Assembly (NCBI RefSeq): GCF_001306115.1
Contig: NZ_LGCL01000039.1
Location: 62,001 to 126,000, forward strand
DNA: 64,000 nt
Origin: Ornatilinea apprima
GTDB taxonomy: Bacteria > Chloroflexota > Anaerolineae > Anaerolineales > Anaerolineaceae
Direction: 5' to 3'
Positions 51,036 through 59,018 of this stretch are shown piece by piece (within the stretch, counting starts at the first letter, position 1; every line of letters starts with the position of its first letter). The notes under the pieces were generated by a model that made no database searches, was not told the origin of the DNA, and saw nothing but the letters and a program-made list of their open reading frames with translations. The translations under genes were made by a program, and so were the position numbers.

Positions 51036-51491
51036 TTACGCTGAAACGGTGGTTTGAGAGATCTGGGCGGTTTTCAATGCAAATTCAGCCAGCAGAGCAT
51101 CCGGGCTAGAGGCTTCACCTCCACCAGCGTTAACCGTGGTCAGAAAGCCAAAATCGGTTTCCCACTTGTAGTGAGTTGCGGCGTTACCGCGTGGATACCA
51201 GATAAACTTGACCTTCTTCTTTGCGGCCTTTGCATCGAACAGCTTTTTGGTGGGGTCAGCGTCATTCTCCGTGTAAATCGCCTTGACGGTTACATCTCCA
51301 GGCGCGATCTTTCCGGCGGTCAGAATGGCGGTATTACCCTCGGCGGTATACGCTTCACCGATCTGCGTTTCAAAGCCGGAGATTTCGACAGACGCGGCAA
51401 AACCACTCATATCAGTGGGTGAAGCATCACCCTCGATCTGGTAAGCGACTTCGGCATCAGCGAAAGACATTCCATCAGTAGTTTGAGACAT
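51036..51491 (-). CDS. Major tail tube protein
   Basis: 151 residues. Beta-rich tube protein pattern: MSGFAASVEISGFETQIGEAYTA, then ILTAGKIAPGDVTVKAIYTENDAD and the late alternate strands (GNAATHYKWETDFGFLTTVNAG). Right length and place, between the tail completion gene and the chaperones. Strong GAGGTG site, in keeping with high expression. Confidence 0.85.
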   Translation of the reverse strand: MSQTTDGMSFADAEVAYQIEGDASPTDMSGFAASVEISGFETQIGEAYTAEGNTAILTAGKIAPGDVTVKAIYTENDADPTKKLFDAKAAKKKVKFIWYPRGNAATHYKWETDFGFLTTVNAGGGEASSPDALLAEFALKTAQISQTTVSA

Positions 51492-51503
51492 TTTTCACCT
51501 CAT

Positions 51504-51938
51504 CTAAAAACAGTTGACGTTTACAGAAATTATTTCGTGGAGATAGGTTTCTCCAGCGATTTCAGCCATACCATCAGCGTTAGATGGTTGGTCATACATG
51601 ATGGCCTTAATCAGGCTATGGTTTTTGATGTTCAAGCAAGCGGTTGCGACTTCCTGTTCCAGGTCATCCAATAGGTTTTCTGCGGTTTGTTCCGAGTAAG
51701 ACTGGTCAGGCTTTTTGGGGTACAGAACAAAGATGTGAATGTTGAGAACAAAATTTGAATTGAGCCCCAATCCGGTAAGCTTATCCCTTGCAGATCCAGA
51801 AGAGGTGATATACACCACCGGGCTTGCGCCGTTGAAGTCTGCGACCTGATATGGGTAAACTGCTTGCGCTTTTGTTACGCTTGCTTGCAAATAGGCGGCA
51901 AGCGCGGATCTAACATCTTTTCGATTGACCACCGTCAT
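51504..51938 (-). CDS. Tail terminator/completion-like protein
   Basis: 144 residues. Start VRSALAAYLQASVTKAQAVYPYQ and the middle SPVVYITSSGSARDKLTGLGLNSNFVLNIHIFVLY follow the gpU-like/tail terminator pattern. The place, between the head-tail joining proteins and the tube gene, agrees. Starts overlapping the upstream gene stop by four bases. Confidence 0.7.
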   Translation of the reverse strand: MTVVNRKDVRSALAAYLQASVTKAQAVYPYQVADFNGASPVVYITSSGSARDKLTGLGLNSNFVLNIHIFVLYPKKPDQSYSEQTAENLLDDLEQEVATACLNIKNHSLIKAIMYDQPSNADGMAEIAGETYLHEIISVNVNCF

Positions 51939-52327
51939 TGAGCAAATCCTCGTAAGAATTCTCTTGCAACCGCCCGGCTAATGCGTGGTCCGTCCTCATC
52001 CCGAACCCTGGCGTAGAAGGCGTGTTCCCCGCCGCGAGCGTGTTCAATTGGGCCATATACGGCTGTCTTTTCACCTGATCTAGGGTTTTCTGCGTTTGGA
52101 TCTATGAAGATCACCCCACGAGGTCCGGCAGCAGTAAACTCATATCTCATTCTGTGGCTAGCACGCAAAGCCCCGGTATCTACATGAGTTTTTCGTATAG
52201 CAGATTGGTGTGTCAAGATCAACCCGGCTTGCACCGCCAAGCCCAATGCGCCACCTGGTCTTAAGGCGCGGATATGAGCGGAGTTGGCTTTTTGTGCCTT
52301 TTGAATACCTCGAATAGTGGCGGTCAT
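51935..52327 (-). CDS. HK97 gp10-like head-tail connector
   Basis: 130 residues. Family pattern of gp10-type neck proteins: a basic helix at the N-terminus, then VDTGALRASHRMRY near residue 50 (VDTG is the hallmark) and the ISRAVAREFL ending. Attaches tail to head. Overlaps both neighbours by four bases. Confidence 0.75.
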   Translation of the reverse strand: MTATIRGIQKAQKANSAHIRALRPGGALGLAVQAGLILTHQSAIRKTHVDTGALRASHRMRYEFTAAGPRGVIFIDPNAENPRSGEKTAVYGPIEHARGGEHAFYARVRDEDGPRISRAVAREFLRGFAQ

Positions 52328-52662
52328 CTGTTAATCACGTCCTCTATTACAAGCTGGTAGGTGGTTTGACCTCGAAAGTCATCCCACGGAGAAACGCCCT
52401 TCACCAGGTAGGTTTCTCCATCCACCACCACCGAACAACCTTCGGAAATTGCGAGGCGCGTTTCAGATTGCAAATACACCTCATAGACTTTGGTGGGTGA
52501 TTGCAATTCCATGCGCCGGATCGTTTCTGATGAGACAGGCATTAGCGGGGTAACCATTACATCAGCCAACTTCGACCAGGCAGAGGACCGCTTTCCATCG
52601 ACAATATCTGCGGGCTTTTGAAGGACAGCACTTTTCCAGGCAAGATGAGCAAACGAGGTCAT
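52324..52662 (-). CDS. Head closure/head-tail joining protein
   Basis: 112 residues. Small beta-barrel pattern with MVTPLMPVSSETIRRMEL and SVVVDGETYLVKGVSPW, as in phage head-closure proteins of the gp16/gpFII type. Located between the first connector and the gp10-like gene. GAGGATTATGT site. Confidence 0.65.
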   Translation of the reverse strand: MTSFAHLAWKSAVLQKPADIVDGKRSSAWSKLADVMVTPLMPVSSETIRRMELQSPTKVYEVYLQSETRLAISEGCSVVVDGETYLVKGVSPWDDFRGQTTYQLVIEDVINR

Positions 52663-53102
52663 ACATAATCCTCATTCTTTTCTTGGAAATCAAGCCGGAT
52701 CGTGTCGCCTACGAGTGGCGCATCACCATAACGGAGCAAGATCTTCTTTTCGAGTCTGGCAATAGCCTTCTCCACCTGCTCAGCGAGCTGGTTGAGATCT
52801 TCCCGGCGAGGACCTAGCGCGATATTGACTGTGTCAATGTTGCCGGATATGTTTTCCAGGCACCGCCGTTCGGCCCGGTCCAGAAATTCACTGATCCGAT
52901 TACCCTCAACTATGGAAAGAACAGAGTCAGTAACCGTACCGATATCCAATTGGTAACCCATCTCGAATAAAGAGGCAGAGATTGGATCCACCAGATCCGC
53001 GTTGTTGCCATCGTGGGTTGCTCCATCAAGCCCGGCAACGGTCATTTTTCCACCGCACCGAGCGATCAAAACAGTTTCTATTTGAGCGCGTGTCAATGCC
53101 AT
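52659..53102 (-). CDS. Head-tail connector (gp6/gp15-like)
   Basis: 147 residues from the ATG at 53102; the longer frame starts in a hairpin. Helical pattern with LTRAQIETVLIARCGGKM at the start and a strongly helical C-terminal half (LNQLAEQVEKAIARLEKKIL). Position after the capsid suits a DNA-packaging connector. No clear ribosome site is seen because the hairpin lies right before it. Confidence 0.55.
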   Translation of the reverse strand: MALTRAQIETVLIARCGGKMTVAGLDGATHDGNNADLVDPISASLFEMGYQLDIGTVTDSVLSIVEGNRISEFLDRAERRCLENISGNIDTVNIALGPRREDLNQLAEQVEKAIARLEKKILLRYGDAPLVGDTIRLDFQEKNEDYV

Positions 53103-53110
53103 AAGAGAAA

Positions 53111-53133
53111 GGGGCGGGCTTTTCACCCGCCCC
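53111..53133 (-). terminator. strong hairpin upstream of connector gene
   Basis: GGGGCGGG / CCCGCCCC stem, seven-base loop; on the minus strand it is followed by TTTCTCTT and then the next ATG. Likely a partial terminator that lowers expression after the capsid gene. Confidence 0.65.
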
Positions 53134-53147
53134 ACCTTTCAACTTTT

Positions 53148-53336
53148 CTATCCGGCGGGTTCGCTTTCGTTATCGCTGCCGGGCTTTTCCTCATCCTTCT
53201 TTACGGTTTTTCCGGTTTTCGAGGACAAAGCCTTTTCCAGCCTTTCCAGGCGTTGGTCAATTGAATCGAGCCGTTCAGCGATATGCTCCAGGGCTTCGGT
53301 TTCGCGGATGTTTTTAAGGGCTTCTTTAACTCCCAT
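53148..53336 (-). CDS. Small coiled-coil head protein
   Basis: 62 residues. Residues 5-40 are a heptad-rich helix (LEHIAERLDSIDQRLERLEKAL); the rest is polar and charged. AGAGGTG site. Located right after the capsid gene. Not recognised; it may be a minor head or assembly factor. Confidence 0.6.
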   Translation of the reverse strand: MGVKEALKNIRETEALEHIAERLDSIDQRLERLEKALSSKTGKTVKKDEEKPGSDNESEPAG

Positions 53337-53349
53337 TCAACACCTCTTC

Positions 53350-54429
53350 TTATCGACCGTAAGCGGAAGGAACGGTGTAGGTTGAGCCGGAGTCGAGGAA
53401 CATGACACAACCATTGAGGCGGTTGCCAACACCAAAGCCGCGGCGCATCTGGTAGTACGCGCTTTCGAGAGGAAATTCTTCATCGCGGGCAACCAGGGTC
53501 AGGCCAGAGGGCAATCCGGTTTCAGGCGGGTCAACACGTTCAATGATCGGCTTCGGAGCGTCCATGTGAACACCGACCATGTAATTGGCCGGAACGCGGT
53601 CCCATTCCACAATCCATGCACCGCTGGAGTGGCGCCCCTTGATCCGGCCCGGCAACCCGGCAGGAAGTCCAATCACCTGCGCGGTATTAGCGCCAGGGAC
53701 GATAAACTTGTCCCCAACTTCTTCAACCATCGCAAGGGCCAGCACTTTGGCGGTCTGCGCGGAATTGATGAATACCACCAGGTTGTCGCCATAACCAAAG
53801 TGCTCGTAGATCTCCGCGACAATGGACTTGATGGGATCGTTAGTGTCCGAGATGGACGAAGCCGCATAGCCAGAAACCAGGTAATGGTTGTCCTGTGCTT
53901 CGGTGTCCGATGAGACAACGGCGGGATACAGCGTGCCGTCATTGTTGGCAAGCGGGACAACCGACAAAACACCGTGAATTTCGTCTTGGAAAGACCATGT
54001 GGTGTTGTTGAACAGGGCGCGGAGGATCTCACGGCGCACAGAATTTGCGGCACGGATTTGGAGGCTATCCAGATGGATATTCAGATCTTTTACGGACATA
54101 TAAGCCATCTGGACCCGGTTACCGCCAACAGCGTCCTGGAAGTCAAGCAGAGGCAGGGCGATATCCCACGATCCACTGGCTTTTGTGTTAGCGGGCGGGG
54201 CCTGGTTTGTTCCGGGCTGCATGTAACCAGAACCCGGCAGCTTGTATCGGCGTTTGAAGTCCGAGGTCCGCTCATCCACAAACACGGAAAGGGCGCGGTT
54301 GATTTCCTCATCAATACGAGCGATTTCCTGTTGAACCGCATCGTATACGATTTGCTGGCCCACCTGGTTTACAAAGGTGCGATCTGCAGCGTAGTCCTGC
54401 ACATTGAGCAAGCCAAAGATATTCGACAT
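53350..54429 (-). CDS. Major capsid protein, HK97 fold
   Basis: 359 residues. Capsid pattern of the phage E-like class: helical N-arm (TFVNQVGQQIVYDAVQQEIARIDEEIN), E-loop region ~55-110, long spine helix near 120-150 and the late GSTYTVPSAYGR end. NSAQTAKVLALAM near residue 225 and DRVPANYMVGVHMDAP near 285 fit the A-domain. A near-perfect GGAGGTGAA site gives high translation. No separate protease is recognised. Confidence 0.88.
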   Translation of the reverse strand: MSNIFGLLNVQDYAADRTFVNQVGQQIVYDAVQQEIARIDEEINRALSVFVDERTSDFKRRYKLPGSGYMQPGTNQAPPANTKASGSWDIALPLLDFQDAVGGNRVQMAYMSVKDLNIHLDSLQIRAANSVRREILRALFNNTTWSFQDEIHGVLSVVPLANNDGTLYPAVVSSDTEAQDNHYLVSGYAASSISDTNDPIKSIVAEIYEHFGYGDNLVVFINSAQTAKVLALAMVEEVGDKFIVPGANTAQVIGLPAGLPGRIKGRHSSGAWIVEWDRVPANYMVGVHMDAPKPIIERVDPPETGLPSGLTLVARDEEFPLESAYYQMRRGFGVGNRLNGCVMFLDSGSTYTVPSAYGR

Positions 54430-54443
54430 AATTCACCTCCAAA

Positions 54444-54839
54444 TTAGCGTCCGGCAACGTACAGGCATTTCGTGCCATCCGGCAGAGAGCCAACAAAGCC
54501 AACCACCACAGAGACAGTACCAGCGGCGGTGTCTACTTTCCCGGCATCGTCAGACAGGTAGACCGGAGCCATAGCATTTAAGCTGGACACGGTAAAACCC
54601 GATACATATCCAGCCATCAAAACCGGGCAGGCGACACCAGCCCCAACACTTTCTAACGCAATACCGATGAAGGTGTTAGCGGCGGCATCATTCGCGTCAG
54701 CAACAACGAGCAAGCCGGAAGTGTTGAGGGTCACAGCTTGGCCAGCGGTCACGGCAACAGCAGTCTTATATCCAAGAACTTCGCTCTTGCCGGGGTATAC
54801 CTGGGCAATTTTGGAAGTCGTTTTTGTAATTTCAGCCAT
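54444..54839 (-). CDS. Head decoration-like protein (DUF2190-like)
   Basis: 131 residues. Pattern KTAVAVTAGQAVTLNTSGLL, then TFIGIALESVGAGVACPVLMAGY is the DUF2190/decoration fold. It lies directly before the capsid gene, the standard position. Strong GAGG site and small, soluble beta-rich sequence. Confidence 0.8.
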   Translation of the reverse strand: MAEITKTTSKIAQVYPGKSEVLGYKTAVAVTAGQAVTLNTSGLLVVADANDAAANTFIGIALESVGAGVACPVLMAGYVSGFTVSSLNAMAPVYLSDDAGKVDTAAGTVSVVVGFVGSLPDGTKCLYVAGR

Positions 54840-54874
54840 TGTTTACCTCACTCTAAAGACTTATTTTCACAATC

Positions 54875-55558
54875 CTACAAAGTAAAGATACGATTGGGCT
54901 GGTCGTTATTCTGGTTATTGCCCTGGTTGGCTTGTGGCTTGGTCTGCAGGTTCGGTTTGGGCGTCCCTCCAGACTTCTTTTGACCGCTCGGATCTACAAG
55001 CCAGAAAGGCTTTTCTTTGGCAATCAACTCCACAGCTTCTTTTACGCCCTTAAAATCCCCGGTTTCTTCCTGGGAAATTTTTGAGCGATCAATGACCAAC
55101 CAAACATCTCCAGCGGCTTCTGGTCGGAAGCCAACCTCACCAGCAAGGCGAACAACCTCGGCCTTCAACAGCCTTTCGTTTGCTTCGGCCTTAAACTTTT
55201 CAGCATCAGCGAGGGCTTGTGCGGCCTTTTCTTCGGCTTTTTTGATGGCATCCTGGGCCTTCTCCAACTCGGATTTCTGCGCTTCGTCAGCTTGCCGCTT
55301 GGCTTCAACGAGTGCTTTCGCATCATCCAGCTTCTCAACACCTAGCGTTTTGAGAATATCTGCGATGGTGCTGCTTCTGGCTTGCTTTGCGCGATCCGCA
55401 AACATAGCGTCCAGTTCGGCCTGAGTGTAGGACTTTTTTTCATCCTTCGGCTTTTCGCCACCATTCCCACCATCTCCATTGTTACCGCCAGTTGAACCCC
55501 CGGCGTCAGGGTCATCGGAGAAATAAAATGTGGGCCGAATAAAATGCAGGTTTTTCAT
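54875..55558 (-). CDS. Scaffold-like capsid assembly protein
   Basis: 227 residues from the ATG at 55558; the frame upstream runs into the terminator hairpin. A long, charged central coil (residues ~50-145; DAKALVEAKRQADEAQKSEL, DAIKKAEEKAAQALADAEKF) with Gly/Asn-rich N-terminus is the usual make-up of phage scaffolds. The C-terminal basic part (QKKSGGTPKPNLQTKPQ) would bind the capsid shell. A protease domain is not seen. Confidence 0.82.
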   Translation of the reverse strand: MKNLHFIRPTFYFSDDPDAGGSTGGNNGDGGNGGEKPKDEKKSYTQAELDAMFADRAKQARSSTIADILKTLGVEKLDDAKALVEAKRQADEAQKSELEKAQDAIKKAEEKAAQALADAEKFKAEANERLLKAEVVRLAGEVGFRPEAAGDVWLVIDRSKISQEETGDFKGVKEAVELIAKEKPFWLVDPSGQKKSGGTPKPNLQTKPQANQGNNQNNDQPNRIFTL

Positions 55559-55613
55559 AGACCATCCCTTCATCATCCCGGTTTTTCCGCAACCGTAGCG
55601 TAGAATAAAAAAA

Positions 55614-55653
55614 CACAGAACCCGGAGCCAAAATTTTGGCTTCGGGTTCTGTG
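55614..55653 (-). terminator. intrinsic terminator between minor-head and scaffold genes
   Basis: Long stem CACAGAACCCG...CGGGTTCTGTG with an inner GGCTCC/GGAGCC-type arm; on the minus strand TTTTTTT follows. Lies inside the late operon, so probably partial. It shares a 23-base block with a region at 60519-60541. Confidence 0.85.
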
Positions 55654-55699
55654 CCTCGGTCAAGCTAATGAGATTATAGCACGTTCAAGGCGTTTGACA

Positions 55700-55855
55700 T
55701 CAATTAGGATCCTTCTTTTGACCATGCATGTAGTCGGTCTTATCGATTTTCCCCTCTTTTTGCATTTTGTAGAGCTTTTCGAGATCTTCCTGGTTTTCGG
55801 GGATATAAATTGTAACGGTCTTGCCGTTCATTCCGATTTTCTTTTGCTTCTTCAT
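55700..55855 (-). CDS. Small basic phage protein
   Basis: 51 residues, too short for many ORF callers. MKKQKKIGMNGKTVTIYIPE, then a charged helix (LEKLYKMQKEGKIDKTDY). The start overlaps the minor-head stop in ATGA, so it is translated by coupling. GAAGG lies directly before the ATG. Not recognised. Confidence 0.55.
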   Translation of the reverse strand: MKKQKKIGMNGKTVTIYIPENQEDLEKLYKMQKEGKIDKTDYMHGQKKDPN

Positions 55856-57219
55856 CCTTCAAACTCCGGGGGTAAAACGATATATTCAAACTGGTTGCCA
55901 AACTTACCGTTGACCCAATTTGGTCCAACATGGGCCATGAAAATTCGGTGGATGGGAATATCCTCAACTAAAACGGTAAACCCATCAAACCGAGCTGCAG
56001 TAGAGTAATCAGAGGTCCAGCTCTCCAAAACGGAGAACATATCAGTCGGGTTTTTCAAGCCGCGATACAGCCTAACACTGGTTACACCTTGTGAGCGAAA
56101 GAATTCCTGTGTTTGATTATACATTTGCCGGATCGTGGGCTGCAAGGCTTTTACCAGGTTCTGATCTATGGCCGTGTTCTTCGGATCCCAAACCCAGGTT
56201 TTTAATCCGAATTCTTCTTTTACGGCCCACTTCATGTGAGTGGGCGTTCTGTACCACGACCCATTACACCATGCTTTGGACAGGGCGGTTGGAGTAGGCG
56301 TTTCGATGTCTGCTCCACCTGGCTTCGCAACCCGGTAAGATCGGATCTTCTTGGGTGAAGATCTGTCAAGCGGCGATAGACCTGCCAGTTTGCGCCTCTT
56401 GTCTTCACCCCGGCGATCCTTCTCGGACCCAGCCTCTTTTTTCATCTGGTCAGTTATTCCGTCATCGTAGTCTTCGTAATAGAGGGCAATCGAGGTTCGA
56501 CAATAGTTATGAAAGGGCGACCAATCCAGATGATCCGCATAGCGGGGTGTGCCAGTGAGGTGAAAGGGTTCGTCAAACGGGACGTGCTGGCCATGCACAT
56601 TCAAACAGCAATCGGTTGTCCGTGAGTCAACAGCGACTACGGCGAGCTTCTCAATTCGGTTTTTCTGTTTGGTGCTGGTTTGTACCACGCCACCCCATGT
56701 TGTCCACATTAGAGAGGATATCCAGGTGGAAACAGAAGCAATTGGATCTCCAGGGCGCAATACCCCGATCCGTTCTTCATCACCTAAAATCAGGTCAACA
56801 TCGGAACCGACCTGCAGAATGCCTTTGGTAGTTTTCCATTGTTGTTCGACTGTGCCTACCACAGCGTCTAAAGCAGCTTCTCTTTGGGCTTGTAATCCTA
56901 ACGCCATAAAATCATCAGTGGGCTTAACTCCGTAAAATTCAAGCTGCTTTTGAGCGTCCCGCAGACCATATAATTGCGCCTTTTCCAGCAAAGGCGCAAT
57001 CTCAAAACGGATGGTGCGGATCAGGGCAGTCATTACCTCATTTGCCGCCCATATTTTGTTTCGATCCATAAGGGCTTGGCGCATACTTCGCCGGGCGTTG
57101 CGATAGGCGGTCATAATCACTCCACGCGGGTGATTGATGGTTCCAGCCTTCGCAAACAGGTCCAACTGGTAAGCATTTGCTTTCAATGCGGATTGAACAG
57201 CCAACTCTAGCGGGTTCAT
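55852..57219 (-). CDS. Minor head protein (Mu gpF/SPP1 gp7-like) fused to an ADP-ribosyltransferase-like domain
   Basis: 455 residues. N-terminal ~250 residues are the phage head morphogenesis fold, with the metal-site pattern DSRTTDCCLNVHG near residue 192, FDEPF and FHNYCRTS near 235. The C-terminal ~165 residues carry an ART-like R-S-E set: VRLYRGLK near residue 372, ESWTSDYSTAARF near 387 and FEYIVLPP near the end. The ART part could modify host proteins on DNA entry. ATGA overlap with the upstream gene. Confidence 0.8.
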   Translation of the reverse strand: MNPLELAVQSALKANAYQLDLFAKAGTINHPRGVIMTAYRNARRSMRQALMDRNKIWAANEVMTALIRTIRFEIAPLLEKAQLYGLRDAQKQLEFYGVKPTDDFMALGLQAQREAALDAVVGTVEQQWKTTKGILQVGSDVDLILGDEERIGVLRPGDPIASVSTWISSLMWTTWGGVVQTSTKQKNRIEKLAVVAVDSRTTDCCLNVHGQHVPFDEPFHLTGTPRYADHLDWSPFHNYCRTSIALYYEDYDDGITDQMKKEAGSEKDRRGEDKRRKLAGLSPLDRSSPKKIRSYRVAKPGGADIETPTPTALSKAWCNGSWYRTPTHMKWAVKEEFGLKTWVWDPKNTAIDQNLVKALQPTIRQMYNQTQEFFRSQGVTSVRLYRGLKNPTDMFSVLESWTSDYSTAARFDGFTVLVEDIPIHRIFMAHVGPNWVNGKFGNQFEYIVLPPEFEG

Positions 57220-57449
57220 TCGCCCTCATCCCTCACATATTCAACAGTGTATAGGAGGACTTCGCCAGCGAACTCCCTTGCCCGGACAATATCGGCAGCG
57301 ACATCTTCCGGTTGAGTTGCACAATCACATAGCCAGGCATGGTATTTAACGTTGCCAAACACGATCAGCGTTAAGACCAGCTCACTTCCACAAACAGGGC
57401 AGATTGGGCGGTTATTGATTGGATTAATCTTCTTCTGATTGAGATCCAT
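57216..57449 (-). CDS. Small CxxC protein between portal and minor head genes
   Basis: 77 residues from the ATG at 57449, which overlaps the portal 3' end by 26 bases; the longer frame is the portal shadow. PICPVCGSEL near residue 15 and LCDCAT near residue 40 suggest a small metal-binding fold. Overlaps the next gene in ATGA. Role unknown. Confidence 0.6.
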   Translation of the reverse strand: MDLNQKKINPINNRPICPVCGSELVLTLIVFGNVKYHAWLCDCATQPEDVAADIVRAREFAGEVLLYTVEYVRDEGE

Positions 57450-59016
57450 CACCAGCTTGTCCCACTTCCCCGATTTCGGTTTCACCTTCTTCGGACCCCT
57501 CCGATAACGCGGCAATTTGCTTGAATGCTTCGAGCCTTGCCTTGTATTCTTCTGAGTTGGTGATTTTGAGAATATCCTCATCAGACCATCCATGCCGTTC
57601 GAGAAATAACGGAAGGGGCATACCATTAGATTTTGCAGACTTCGCCACATTCCAGAAAGTTTGTTCGAGTTCGAGTTCATCAGCCTTGTCCTCTTGAAAT
57701 ACCGGGCGATCTGCTATGGAATGGTCCAGATCTCCCTTATCGTAGCTTTCCAGGTCAAACCCTTCAAAGCCGTCATAATGTCGGAAGCCGCCAATAGCAA
57801 CGGCCATCATTTGTGCCCTTACCAGCGCGTCATCATAATTCACCCGGCGATCTCGGACCTTGTTTTCAGTAGGGCGTTGGTTCACCCTCAAAGCCCGGCC
57901 TGAAATATCGCCTTTCACATTGAGAAGATCGGAGTTCAATTCAGGGTAGTCCTTCTCCAGAATTTCCAGCAGATCTTTTACATAAGCCGCGGTGTCAGAA
58001 ATATTCAGGTTTGACACCAAAGGATATGCAGAAGATCCAACAGGGCCATAAAATACTGGTGTTTCTTCCCTTATTGGTAATTCGTTTTGGTCTGACGCTT
58101 CGGTATATGCTGTTCTGGCTTTTGAAGTTGGTTTACTAACACCAGAGAAAAGCCAGGGCGCGTCCACCATTTTTCGGATCTGGTCAGAGAGTTTGGATGC
58201 TACGTCATCCACTTCGCGGAATTTTGCGTGCCCACCCTGGTATTCGCTAAAACCAAAGTTGAGGCCAACGTTATTGTGCCGGATAAACACCATCGGCACG
58301 AAACCGTAGGGTTCGCTCCATGTGTGCGCTTCGTTCCCCCAGGCATAGGGCGCGTCATTCTTGAAAAGTTCGTAAACCACCTCATCCCCATTTCGTGAGG
58401 CGACTTCCCGATAAACGACAAAACGGTTCAGGTTTTCGGGGTCTTTCAATTCCTGCTCAATGACATAACCCTTCACGTTGCCCATTTTGTCCAGGTCAAC
58501 ACTTTTGATCGTGCCAGGGTGGATGATCTCGAAGAATACTTTTCTCTTCTGGACATCATCAATGACCTTGATTGCGACATCGCCCAGGACGGTTCCCCAA
58601 AGGGCGCAGATGTTTTTGTTTGTTTGCCAATTTGACCATCTCCAAACTTGCGCCAAAGCACCACGGAGATCCTCATTTTGAGTTTGGATGGGTGTTGCGG
58701 TTGATTCGTCATTTCTCGCAAACGGATCCAATGGGCCACCCCAAAGATGGGTTTTCCAAAATTCCCCCAGGCGGTAGGCCGGGTTATAAATGCCCCGAAT
58801 TGCCTTGTAGAGGCCGTAATTGGATTTGAAAATTCGCGCCCAGGCGTGGATTTTGGAGTAGGCCGTGTTCTCGTAATAAGACCAATACAGGTCGTAACGG
58901 AATTTTCTTGCTTCAAACGAGTTGAAATCGGCTTCTCCAGCCATAATATCTGCAGAGAGCCAGCCTTCACGAAATGCCCGGATCCCATTTTGCAACCGTT
59001 GAAATATTGTTGTCAT
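57424..59016 (-). CDS. Portal protein
   Basis: 530 residues from the ATG at 59016, chosen because GAGGGTGA lies just before it; a GTG two codons upstream would overlap that site. Portal pattern: helical start, NICALWGTVLGDVAIKVIDD near residue 138, EPYGFVPMVFIRHNN near 230, and a late tail with strong acidic runs (EGSEEGETEIGEVG). Forms the dodecameric DNA channel. Placed after the large terminase, as usual. Confidence 0.88.
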   Translation of the reverse strand: MTTIFQRLQNGIRAFREGWLSADIMAGEADFNSFEARKFRYDLYWSYYENTAYSKIHAWARIFKSNYGLYKAIRGIYNPAYRLGEFWKTHLWGGPLDPFARNDESTATPIQTQNEDLRGALAQVWRWSNWQTNKNICALWGTVLGDVAIKVIDDVQKRKVFFEIIHPGTIKSVDLDKMGNVKGYVIEQELKDPENLNRFVVYREVASRNGDEVVYELFKNDAPYAWGNEAHTWSEPYGFVPMVFIRHNNVGLNFGFSEYQGGHAKFREVDDVASKLSDQIRKMVDAPWLFSGVSKPTSKARTAYTEASDQNELPIREETPVFYGPVGSSAYPLVSNLNISDTAAYVKDLLEILEKDYPELNSDLLNVKGDISGRALRVNQRPTENKVRDRRVNYDDALVRAQMMAVAIGGFRHYDGFEGFDLESYDKGDLDHSIADRPVFQEDKADELELEQTFWNVAKSAKSNGMPLPLFLERHGWSDEDILKITNSEEYKARLEAFKQIAALSEGSEEGETEIGEVGQAGDGSQSEED

Positions 59017-59018
59017 AA

